Source: an uncultured Bacilli bacterium
GTDB taxonomy: Bacteria > Bacillota_I > Bacilli_A > RF39 > UBA660
Direction of reading: 5' to 3'
Length of the DNA: 5,702 bases
Assembly: GCA_944345045.1 (NCBI GenBank)
Contig: CALVMI010000013.1
Coordinates: 1-5,702, forward strand
Positions 1 to 5,702 of the stretch are shown here, piece after piece; the stretch's first letter is position 1; every line of letters starts with the position of its first letter. The position numbers and the translations under genes were made by a program. The notes under the pieces are model-generated. The model did no database searches. It was given only the letters and a program-made list of their open reading frames with translations, and had not been told where the DNA came from.

Positions 1-285
1 CAAAAAGAATATTATACGCTACTTAGGAAAGTAACAGATCAAGATTACAAAGATATTTTAAAAAATTCTCAAAATAAATTAACGTATTCTGATGAAGAAA
101 TAAGGACAATTTTAGAGTATCGTTTAAAATATGCCTTGCCATGGAAAGAAATCCCTTTTTCAGATACGATGTTAAATAAGCGTTGTCCTGCAGATTTAAA
201 AAAGAAAATTGAAGAATTAAATGAAGACAACGCCGAAAAACGCTCTCGCCTACATAGCTCTTCACATACAGGTAGATCAAGATGA
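1..285 (+). CDS. Unrecognised protein, C-terminal 94 residues (5' end outside window)
   Basis: An open frame runs from the first base of the window to a TGA at 283-285, giving 94 residues without a start, so the gene begins upstream. I do not recognise the family. The visible part is hydrophilic and mostly helical in appearance. Residues 30-52 (around SDEEIRTILEYRL and LPWKEIPFS) could form a short helix-turn-helix-like or SANT-like unit, but that is only an impression. The end is a low-complexity basic and serine-rich tail (KRSRLHSSSHTGRSR) that could bind nucleic acid. No membrane segment or signal is visible in this part. The stop codon overlaps the hemW ATG as ATGA, which indicates one transcript and probable translational coupling. 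AT-rich codon use matches the neighbours, and the absence of stops over 94 codons in such AT-rich DNA supports a real gene. Confidence 0.72.
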   Translation, partial: QKEYYTLLRKVTDQDYKDILKNSQNKLTYSDEEIRTILEYRLKYALPWKEIPFSDTMLNKRCPADLKKKIEELNEDNAEKRSRLHSSSHTGRSR

Positions 286-1364
286 AAGCTGTCTATATTC
301 ATATTCCATTTTGTAAAAGTATTTGCTCTTATTGTGATTTTTGTAAAGTTTTTTACTATCAAAAATGGGCAACACAATATCTAAGGAAACTTCGTGAGGA
401 AATCCTAGATATTTATGATAATGAAGAGGTAAAAAGCATCTATATCGGTGGTGGAACACCTTCTTCATTATCTAGTAAAGAAATCAAATATTTACTTGAA
501 ATGTTAAATATTTTTAACAAAACACCAGATTGTGAAATTACTTTTGAATGCAATTTAGAAGATATTCAAGACGAATTACTAAAAATACTAAAATCTTTTG
601 GCGTTAATCGTTTAAGTCTCGGCATTCAAAGCTTTGATGAACAAAATCTGTGCCTTCTAGGAAGACATCACACCTACGAAGAAGCTCTAGAAAAAATGAA
701 AAAAATTCGTGCTTACGGATTTGAAAATGTAAATCTGGATTTAATCTATGCCATTCCAACTGAAACAATTAAAAAAGTAAAAGAAGATGTAAAAAAATTT
801 CTAAAATTAAATCCTGATCATATAAGTACATATAGTTTAATGATTGAGCAAAATACTCTTTTATGGGTAAATGGTATTCATCCTATCAAAGAAGAACTTG
901 ATGAAGAAATGTATAAAATCATTTGTAAAATATTAAAGAAAAAAGGCTATATTCATTACGAAGTAAGTAATTTTGCTAAGAAGGGTTATGTATCAAAACA
1001 CAATTTAACTTATTGGAATAATGAAGAATATTATGGCTTTGGCCTTTCTGCTTCAGGATATATTGACCAAATAAGATATACAAACACCAAAAATTTAACG
1101 AAATATTTAAAAGGAGAATATAAAGGAGTCGAAGAAATTTTATCAAAAAAAGACATTATGGATACCGAAATTATGGTCGGCTTACGAAAGCTAAAGGGAA
1201 TTTGTATTTCCAAATTTGAAGAAAAATATCAAGTCAAATTAGAAGAAGTATATCCAATTAAGCCACTACTTAAAAACGGTGATTTAGAAGAAGAAAAAGG
1301 GTATATTAAAATCCCTGAAAACAAAATATATGTAATGAATGAAATTCTTTTAAAAATGATTTAA
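282..1364 (+). CDS. hemW: HemW-type radical SAM heme chaperone (formerly 'oxygen-independent coproporphyrinogen III oxidase-like')
   Basis: The 360-residue product is a HemN/HemW-family radical SAM protein. The 4Fe-4S/SAM motif is near the N-terminus, C11-x3-C15-x2-C18 followed by D19-F20. The phenylalanine two residues after the third cysteine is the HemW pattern; true HemN coproporphyrinogen oxidases have a fourth cysteine there. Further family landmarks are IYIGGGTPS (53-61, SAM-binding glycine motif), RLSLGIQSFDE (110-120), NLDLIYAIP (151-159) and YEVSNFAKKGY (226-236). HNLTYW (240-245) matches the HNxxYW motif associated with heme binding in HemW. The length is slightly below the usual 370-390. 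Known family role: binding heme and delivering it to target proteins in the cytoplasm, rather than making porphyrin. The ATG at 282 is chosen because it puts the CX3CX2C motif at the normal distance and has AGGT at 270-273. It overlaps the previous stop (ATGA). C21 is an additional cysteine. Calling it HemW rather than HemN is strongly supported; activity in this organism is not shown. Confidence 0.93.
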   Translation: MKAVYIHIPFCKSICSYCDFCKVFYYQKWATQYLRKLREEILDIYDNEEVKSIYIGGGTPSSLSSKEIKYLLEMLNIFNKTPDCEITFECNLEDIQDELLKILKSFGVNRLSLGIQSFDEQNLCLLGRHHTYEEALEKMKKIRAYGFENVNLDLIYAIPTETIKKVKEDVKKFLKLNPDHISTYSLMIEQNTLLWVNGIHPIKEELDEEMYKIICKILKKKGYIHYEVSNFAKKGYVSKHNLTYWNNEEYYGFGLSASGYIDQIRYTNTKNLTKYLKGEYKGVEEILSKKDIMDTEIMVGLRKLKGICISKFEEKYQVKLEEVYPIKPLLKNGDLEEEKGYIKIPENKIYVMNEILLKMI

Positions 1365-1409
1365 GAAGTAAACAGGAATATTTTTTCCCTTTCATACCAA
1401 AATATACCT

Positions 1410-1416
1410 AGGTGAT
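1410..1416 (+). promoter_or_regulatory. Strong Shine-Dalgarno site for the cadherin-like protein gene
   Basis: AGGTGAT lies seven bases (counted from AGG) before the ATG at 1420 and fits the usual 16S rRNA 3' end over seven bases. It fixes the start of the small membrane protein. The same AGGTGATAAAATGAAA string recurs at the gene after mutS. Confidence 0.8.
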
Positions 1417-1419
1417 AAA

Positions 1420-1887
1420 ATGAAAAAAATATTCTTTTTTCTTTGCTTCTTTTTTTTCCTTTTCACAGAAGCATCGGCAGAATCGATTAAAAATCTAGAA
1501 GTGATAAATGGGACATTATCCCGAGAATTTGAATCAACCAATAATGTCTACTCGGTTATTTTAAATGAAGACGCTACCTCTTTAGAAGTAAACTATGAAT
1601 TGATTGATCCAGAAGCCAAAGTAACGATCGAAAATAAAGAATATCAAGAAAATGGTGAGAATAAAGCTGAAATTAAAATCGAAAATACCGATGGCACAAA
1701 AGAGTCTTATGTGTTTTACTTAGAAAAAGAAGAAACCACTCCAGTATTTAGTGAAGTAAATTTGAATCAAAATATAGATACGCAAAAAGAAATACCAGGA
1801 TTAATTGTATATGTTTCTTTAGGATGTTTTCTCTTAATCGCGTGTAGTTTTAAAGTATTAGTTTTAGGTTTTAAAAAAAGAAAATAA
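1420..1887 (+). CDS. Small secreted, membrane-anchored protein with one cadherin-like beta-sandwich domain
   Basis: The 155-residue product has three clear parts. Residues 1-20 form a signal peptide: MKK, then a phenylalanine-rich core (eight Phe among residues 5-15) and an A-S-A site before E21. Residues 22-103 match the pattern of the bacterial cadherin-like beta-sandwich family (Pfam 'Cadherin-like', PF12733 by recollection). The signs are IKNLEVINGTLSREF at the start, a tyrosine at position 44 beginning a strand (VYSVIL), alternating hydrophobic strands, and a final NTDGTKESYVFYLEKE strand. A linker follows, then a hydrophobic helix at about 126-150 and the basic end KKRK. Expected topology is a single domain outside the cell, held by one C-terminal membrane helix with a short cytoplasmic tail. 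In this family such domains usually occur in large multi-domain surface proteins, so a stand-alone copy is unusual. It follows hemW by 55 bases with no visible terminator between them, and its stop lies in the terminator stem. Function is unknown; no enzyme motif or sortase signal is seen. Confidence 0.82.
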   Translation: MKKIFFFLCFFFFLFTEASAESIKNLEVINGTLSREFESTNNVYSVILNEDATSLEVNYELIDPEAKVTIENKEYQENGENKAEIKIENTDGTKESYVFYLEKEETTPVFSEVNLNQNIDTQKEIPGLIVYVSLGCFLLIACSFKVLVLGFKKRK

Positions 1888-1916
1888 GTACTAAGAAAAA
1901 GTCTTAGTGCTTTTTT
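1886..1916 (+). terminator. Intrinsic (Rho-independent) terminator after the cadherin-like gene
   Basis: The arms 1886-1896 (AAGTACTAAGA) and 1902-1912 (TCTTAGTGCTT) pair over 11 positions, with one G-U wobble (1889 with 1909), around a five-base AAAAG loop. A run of six T (1911-1916) follows. The stem begins inside the TAA stop of the upstream gene (1885-1887), so no trailing sequence is wasted. The A-rich stretch 1873-1884 on the other side would give a U-tract on the minus strand, so the hairpin could in principle act both ways, although all neighbouring genes point the same way. Confidence 0.88.
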
Positions 1917-1941
1917 CTTGAAAACAAACATATTTTTAAGT

Positions 1942-2556
1942 ATGAATAAATTAATCGCTCATCGAGGTTTAAAAGATAATGTTAAGGAAAATACCCTTTT
2001 ATCTTTTAAAAAAGCTATTGCAAATTCGCATTATGCGGGATTTGAGTGTGACATACGCACGACGAAAGATGGTGTTTTTATTGTTTGTCACAATCCCATG
2101 ATTGGCTTAGACATCGTATCACTAACAACTTACAAAGAACTAAAAAAGAAATATCAATTGCCAACTTTAGAAGAAGTTTTAAAATTATCAAGCGACAAAA
2201 TATTTTTACTAGAAATAAAAGAAACTAATTTAAATATTGCAAAATTTCAAAAAATGATTCATAAATATCCAAATAAAAAAATTTATGTTATGAGCTTTGC
2301 AAATAAATTAATAGAAAAAATGAGTGAAACCAAACAAAAAGAAAAATATGGTGTTTTAAATTACGTTTTAAATAGTGAAGAAGATTATCACAAATATGAT
2401 TTTATTTGTTTACTTGAAAATATCATAAGCAAAAAATTAGAAACGTATTTTAAAAAGAAAAACATTGAAACATTTATATATGGTATTCATAACTTTAAAG
2501 AAACATCACAAAAGTATCCAAATTCTTATTTAATTACAGATGAGATTGTAAAATAA
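1942..2556 (+). CDS. Glycerophosphodiester phosphodiesterase (GDPD family), compact form
   Basis: The 204-residue product carries the catalytic set of the GDPD TIM-barrel family: IAHRGL with H7 and R8, KENT with E17, FECDIRTTKDG with metal ligands E35 and D37, VCHN with the second catalytic H50, PTLEEVL (74-80), and LLEIK with E91 and K93. Known family role is metal-dependent hydrolysis of glycerophosphodiesters (deacylated phospholipids) to sn-glycerol 3-phosphate plus an alcohol. No signal peptide or membrane segment is present, so it is probably cytoplasmic. It is shorter than the usual 230-250 residues: the segment between H50 and PTLEEV is reduced, the usual HD is HN, and the C-terminal WTVN-type strand is degenerate (FIYGIHN), though a final LITD remains. 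The ATG at 1942 is chosen because HRG normally lies within the first ten residues. An in-frame TTG at 1918 would fall right behind the terminator T-run with no ribosome site. No good Shine-Dalgarno precedes 1942 either. Substrate cannot be told from sequence. Confidence 0.88.
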   Translation: MNKLIAHRGLKDNVKENTLLSFKKAIANSHYAGFECDIRTTKDGVFIVCHNPMIGLDIVSLTTYKELKKKYQLPTLEEVLKLSSDKIFLLEIKETNLNIAKFQKMIHKYPNKKIYVMSFANKLIEKMSETKQKEKYGVLNYVLNSEEDYHKYDFICLLENIISKKLETYFKKKNIETFIYGIHNFKETSQKYPNSYLITDEIVK

Positions 2557-2577
2557 TTTCTCTATCTTTTTTATTTG

Positions 2578-2586
2578 TGTTATAAT
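2578..2586 (+). promoter_or_regulatory. Probable sigma-A-type promoter for mutS (extended -10)
   Basis: In the 60-base gap between the phosphodiesterase stop (2554-2556) and mutS there is a perfect TATAAT at 2581-2586, preceded by TG with one base between (TGTTATAAT), an extended -10. The -35 region, about TTCTCT at 2558-2563 with 17-base spacing, is weak, as is common with extended -10 promoters. Transcription would start near 2592-2595, leaving an untranslated leader of about 22-25 bases that contains the mutS ribosome site. The position just upstream of the gene makes chance less likely, although such matches are common in AT-rich DNA. Confidence 0.65.
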
Positions 2587-2606
2587 ATTTTTACTGCAAT
2601 CTAGCT

Positions 2607-2613
2607 GAGGTGA
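2607..2613 (+). promoter_or_regulatory. Shine-Dalgarno site for mutS
   Basis: GAGGTGA sits six bases (counted from GAGG) before the ATG at 2617 and matches the anti-Shine-Dalgarno sequence. It supports that ATG as the mutS start, which also gives the normal N-terminal length before the mismatch-binding motif. Confidence 0.82.
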
Positions 2614-2616
2614 AAA

Positions 2617-5163
2617 ATGAAACGTAGTGAAGTAAATTATGAAGATTTAAGCCCAATGATGAAACAATATATGGACATAAAAAAAGAATATGAAGAAGAA
2701 TTACTGTTTTATCGCATTGGGGATTTTTATGAGCTTTTTTTTGAAGACGGTCAAATAGCTTCTAGAGAATTAGAACTTACGTTAACAGGAAAAAACGCCG
2801 GGTTAGAAGAACGTGTTCCAATGTGCGGGGTTCCTTTTCATTCTGTCAAGCCATACATCGAAAAATTAGTAAATAAAGGATATAAAGTGGCCATTTGTGA
2901 GCAATTAGAAGATCCAAAAGACACCAAAGGAATGGTTAAAAGAGGCGTCATTCAAGTAATCAGTAAAGGAACGGTAGTGGATTTAGAACTTTTAAATGAA
3001 CATGATAATCATTATATTGCTTCCATTTTAGATTTTACGTATATGTACACCATCTGCTATGCCGATATTTCAACAGGTTCCATTTTTGTCTCAAATGTTC
3101 CTCATCAAAACGAAAAATTATTAAGTACAATTTTAAATTTAGGAATTTTAGAAGTCGTTTTAGAAAATAACGAAAATCTAGAACTTATTCAAACCCTAAA
3201 AGGAACCTATGGAATTGAAGTTTCCATTTCTCATGAAAAATTAGAAAATGAATACACGTCTATCTATGAGTCACTAGTAGATGAACACCACATTGAAGCA
3301 ATAAAAACATTACTATACTACTTAGTTGTTAAAGAATTAAAAGACTTAAGTCATATGAATGCTGCCGAAGTTATTTTCCCAGATGACTATTTAGAAATGG
3401 ATGTTCATACCGTTCGTAATCTAGAACTTGTTGAAACTCTTCGTTTAAAAGAAAGAACGTTTTCTTTACTATGGCTTTTAGATAAAACGAAAACCAGCAT
3501 GGGTTCTAGAAAATTAAAAAATTGGTTAATGAATCCTTTAAAAAATGAAGAAATGATTATAGATCGATATAATAAAATTGAAAAACTAAATAATGAATTT
3601 ATTTTAAAAGAACAATTGAGAGATAATTTATATGAAATATACGATTTAGAAAGATTATGCGGTAAAATTACGTGCGGTTCACTAAATGCTAGAGACTTAC
3701 TACAATTAAAAAGAAGTTTAAAAGTTCTACCAGAAATTTCTAGAATTATCAAAGATTTAGGGTTTGATTACTCCCTAAAAACACATCAAGATTTATATGA
3801 ACTTTTAGAAAAAGCCATTTATGAAAATCCTCCTGTAACGCTTAAAGAAGGCTTTTTGATAAAAGAAGGATATAGTAAAGAATTAGATGAGTTAAAAGCC
3901 ATTCGCAGTGGTGGCAAAGAATTTATTGCTAATTTTGAAGCAAAATTAAAAGAAGAAACAGGTATTAAAAATTTAAAAGTAGGATACAATAAAGTTTTTG
4001 GCTATTATATTGAAGTAACCAAAGGCCAACTTGCCAATGTAAGTGACGATTTTCATTGGGAAAGAAGACAAACTCTTACTAATGCTGAGCGCTACATAAG
4101 TCCGGAATTAAAAGAAAAAGAAGCTTTAATATTAAATGCTGAAGAAAAAATCATCGATATGGAATACACGATGTTTAATGAAATAAAAGAAATTCTAAAA
4201 GAACAAATTTTAGAATTAAAAGATACTGCCGATTACATTGCTTATTTAGATGCTTTATCTTCTCTAGCGGTCTGTGCTGAAGAGTATCGCTTAGTTAGAC
4301 CAACGCTAAATCATGATCACACGATTGAAATAAAAAATGGTCGTCATCCAGTAATTGAAAAAGTAAGCAATATGGAGTATGTGGCCAATGATTGCATTAT
4401 GGATTCTTCAATTAATACCCTTTTAATTACCGGCCCAAATATGAGTGGTAAATCAACTTATATGCGCCAGCTTGCCATCATCATTATCATGGCTCAGATG
4501 GGTTCTTTTGTTCCAGCAAGTAAAGCAAATTTACCAATTATCGATAAAATTTTTACTAGAATCGGTGCCAGTGACGATTTAGTAAGTGGCGAATCTACCT
4601 TTATGGTTGAAATGAAAGAAGCTAAAAATGCGATTACCAATGCTACAGAAGATAGTTTAATATTATTTGACGAATTAGGAAGAGGAACAGCTACATATGA
4701 TGGTATGAGTCTTGCGGAAGCCATATTAAAATATGTAAGCACCAAAATACGTGCGAAAACTCTATTTTCAACGCATTATCATGAACTAACCGCTCTAGAA
4801 AGCAAAATTTCTAGCATTAAAAATGTTCATGTCAGTGCCATTGAAAGCGATGGAAAAATCACATTTTTACACAAAATTAAAAATGGCGCGGTAGATAAAA
4901 GCTACGGCATTCACGTCGCCAAACTAGCAGGTATCCCGGAAGAAGTAATAGAAGATGCCCTAAACATCTTATCTCTTTATGAACAAAAGCCTAAAAAAGA
5001 AAAAGGTGAAGAGCAACTACAACTTGTTATGGAATTTCCTGAAGAAAAAGAAGATAAAATTCGCGAAAAATTAAAAGAAATAGATCCATTACGTGTTACT
5101 CCAATGGAGGCCTTAAACACATTATATGAATTAAAAACTATGTTGAATAATAAAAATGAATAA
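2617..5163 (+). CDS. mutS: DNA mismatch repair ATPase MutS
   Basis: The 848-residue product is a full-length MutS, close to the usual 850-870. It recognises base mismatches and small loops, acts as a dimer on DNA, and recruits MutL in an ATP-dependent way. Domains in order: mismatch-binding domain (about 10-125) with GDFYELF, where F37 and E39 form the Phe-x-Glu motif that probes the mismatch; connector (about 130-250); core and lever helices (about 265-560) enclosing the clamp (about 430-525); and ATPase (about 560-790). The ATPase has Walker A GPNMSGKST (606-614), the loop GASDDLVSGESTFMVEM (650-666), Walker B LILFDE (681-686) followed by LGRGT, and STHYHEL (718-724). The C-terminal dimerisation helices include DPLRVTPMEALNTLYELK (823-840). 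QLQLV at 800-804, between ATPase and C-terminus, resembles a sliding-clamp-binding motif. All catalytic motifs are intact. One local oddity is SKGT at 116-119 where TPGT is usual. It has its own probable promoter and is followed after nine bases by another gene. Confidence 0.99.
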   Translation: MKRSEVNYEDLSPMMKQYMDIKKEYEEELLFYRIGDFYELFFEDGQIASRELELTLTGKNAGLEERVPMCGVPFHSVKPYIEKLVNKGYKVAICEQLEDPKDTKGMVKRGVIQVISKGTVVDLELLNEHDNHYIASILDFTYMYTICYADISTGSIFVSNVPHQNEKLLSTILNLGILEVVLENNENLELIQTLKGTYGIEVSISHEKLENEYTSIYESLVDEHHIEAIKTLLYYLVVKELKDLSHMNAAEVIFPDDYLEMDVHTVRNLELVETLRLKERTFSLLWLLDKTKTSMGSRKLKNWLMNPLKNEEMIIDRYNKIEKLNNEFILKEQLRDNLYEIYDLERLCGKITCGSLNARDLLQLKRSLKVLPEISRIIKDLGFDYSLKTHQDLYELLEKAIYENPPVTLKEGFLIKEGYSKELDELKAIRSGGKEFIANFEAKLKEETGIKNLKVGYNKVFGYYIEVTKGQLANVSDDFHWERRQTLTNAERYISPELKEKEALILNAEEKIIDMEYTMFNEIKEILKEQILELKDTADYIAYLDALSSLAVCAEEYRLVRPTLNHDHTIEIKNGRHPVIEKVSNMEYVANDCIMDSSINTLLITGPNMSGKSTYMRQLAIIIIMAQMGSFVPASKANLPIIDKIFTRIGASDDLVSGESTFMVEMKEAKNAITNATEDSLILFDELGRGTATYDGMSLAEAILKYVSTKIRAKTLFSTHYHELTALESKISSIKNVHVSAIESDGKITFLHKIKNGAVDKSYGIHVAKLAGIPEEVIEDALNILSLYEQKPKKEKGEEQLQLVMEFPEEKEDKIREKLKEIDPLRVTPMEALNTLYELKTMLNNKNE

Positions 5164-5169
5164 GGTGAT
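5163..5169 (+). promoter_or_regulatory. Shine-Dalgarno site overlapping the mutS stop codon
   Basis: AGGTGAT begins on the last base of the mutS TAA and ends three bases before the ATG at 5173. This is a strong site at ideal spacing. It shows the following frame is a genuine gene, and its overlap with the mutS stop suggests that ribosomes finishing mutS can feed the next gene. Confidence 0.82.
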
Positions 5170-5172
5170 AAA

Positions 5173-5702
5173 ATGAAAGAAAAAATCAAAATATATTATT
5201 CGCCCAAGAAAATAGACGAATTATTTCAAAAATTTATTTGCAAATTGTTTGTTGCTAAAGATTTAGAAGAAGCAACTCAAATCTTTTTAGATTTAGAGTC
5301 TTGTATTTCTCCACGATATCGGGCTCATATGTTCGAAAAAAAAGTAATGACGGAAAATGGTCTTGTACCTTTTAGAGAATTACCAATTGTAAAAGCGGTA
5401 AACTTAGCCAAGAAAAAATATATCATAGCTTCTTATGATGTAATTATGGGTTATGAAAAAGAAAATAATCAAATAACTTGGTTAATCGGTAAAAAGAAAG
5501 TAATTTTATCTAATGCTTTAACCGCGATCGATGATTTTAAAGAAAAAAAAGATAAATATGAAAAAATAAATACAGCAATTATAAAAGGAAATAAAGAAGC
5601 TTTAGAAAGTGAATACGATTTCCTATCTAAAGAGACTTGTTATTCATGGGTAATTGATTCTTTTGATTTAGAACCAATGGTTTTAAAAAGAGCATTGGAA
5701 AA
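5173..5702 (+). CDS. Unrecognised protein downstream of mutS, N-terminal 176 residues (3' end outside window)
   Basis: An open frame begins at the ATG of 5173 with an excellent ribosome site and runs without a stop to the window end (176 codons plus two bases). I do not recognise the product with confidence. It is not MutL: the GHKL ATPase motifs expected in the first 100 residues are absent. It has no signal peptide or membrane helix and looks like a soluble, lysine- and glutamate-rich, mixed helix/strand protein. Residues 14-55 (IDELFQKF, then KDLEEATQIFLDLES) look like two or three helices and loosely recall the first helices of TrpR/YerC-type DNA-binding proteins, but the following part (FRELPIVKAVNLAKKKYIIA, 66-85) does not give a clear match. 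Residues 119-151 are strongly charged (DDFKEKKDKYEKIN) and possibly coiled. Its spacing to mutS implies co-transcription. Codon use resembles its neighbours. Confidence 0.78.
   Translation, partial: MKEKIKIYYSPKKIDELFQKFICKLFVAKDLEEATQIFLDLESCISPRYRAHMFEKKVMTENGLVPFRELPIVKAVNLAKKKYIIASYDVIMGYEKENNQITWLIGKKKVILSNALTAIDDFKEKKDKYEKINTAIIKGNKEALESEYDFLSKETCYSWVIDSFDLEPMVLKRALE

Noticed and set aside
69..377. Minus-strand open frame of about 100 codons over the first gene and hemW start
   Set aside because: It is antisense to two supported genes, has no recognisable motif, and is expected by chance as a shadow of AT-rich coding DNA.
283..384. TGA read as tryptophan (code 4), extending the first partial gene to about 384
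   Set aside because: All tryptophans in HemW and MutS are TGG, no gene needs TGA read-through, and the ATGA overlap with hemW is a normal operon junction.
282..1364. Annotation as HemN coproporphyrinogen III oxidase
   Set aside because: The CX3CX2C motif is followed by D-F rather than the C-x-C form of HemN, and HNLTYW is present, both of which point to HemW.
1371..1391. Possible hairpin GGAA...TTCC with T-run between hemW and the cadherin-like gene
   Set aside because: Only four base pairs, with the T-run inside the loop rather than after the stem, so it is not a credible terminator.
1918..1941. Upstream TTG start adding eight residues to the phosphodiesterase
   Set aside because: It lies directly behind the terminator T-run, has no ribosome site, and would push the HRG motif away from its usual N-terminal place.
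1918..1946. TTGAAA (1918-1923) with a 17-base spacer to TATGAA (1941-1946) as a promoter
   Set aside because: Transcription would begin about ten bases after the ATG at 1942, and no alternative start exists before HRG, so it cannot drive this gene as annotated.
3405..3752. Minus-strand open frame of 115 codons inside mutS
   Set aside because: It is antisense to the intact core domain of MutS and has no family resemblance; it looks like a shadow frame.
4494..5189. Two further minus-strand open frames inside the 3' half of mutS
   Set aside because: Both mirror conserved MutS ATPase and C-terminal coding sequence and show no independent gene signals.
1..5702. CRISPR array, tRNA, rRNA, insertion sequence, phage or toxin-antitoxin signs
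   Set aside because: No spaced direct repeats, RNA-gene signatures, transposase motifs or long inverted repeats were seen; the window is almost entirely coding.

Overview
The window looks like chromosomal housekeeping DNA from a very AT-rich, low-GC Gram-positive-type bacterium (Bacillota, possibly a Mollicutes-related or uncultured gut Bacilli lineage). This rests on the A/T-rich codon use, the strong AGGTGAT-type Shine-Dalgarno sites, the MutS and HemW sequences, and a single-domain 'cadherin-like' surface protein. The genetic code appears standard: tryptophan is TGG in every recognisable gene, no gene needs to read through TGA, and the first partial gene ends with TGA. The placement is inference; no rRNA or other firm marker is present.

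All genes lie on the + strand and are tightly packed. From left to right: (1) the 3' end of an unrecognised gene (1-285) whose TGA overlaps the ATG of the next gene; (2) hemW (282-1364), a radical-SAM heme chaperone of the HemN/HemW family; (3) a small secreted, membrane-anchored protein with one cadherin-like beta-sandwich domain (1420-1887); (4) a clear intrinsic terminator (1886-1916) that closes this first transcription unit; (5) a compact glycerophosphodiester phosphodiesterase (1942-2556) that lacks an obvious ribosome binding site; (6) an extended -10 promoter (about 2578-2586) in the 60-base gap before mutS; (7) a full-length mutS (2617-5163); and (8) the first 176 codons of an unrecognised gene (5173 onward), nine bases after mutS and probably co-transcribed with it, where mutL would often be expected.

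Functionally this is a mixture: radical-SAM/heme handling, a cell-surface protein, phospholipid-headgroup recycling and DNA mismatch repair. There is no insertion sequence, CRISPR array, tRNA, rRNA, phage gene or defence island, and no gene-free stretch above 60 bases. I see no convincing new multi-gene system. The points most worth following up are the two unrecognised genes, one coupled to hemW and one to mutS, and the minimal cadherin-like membrane protein.
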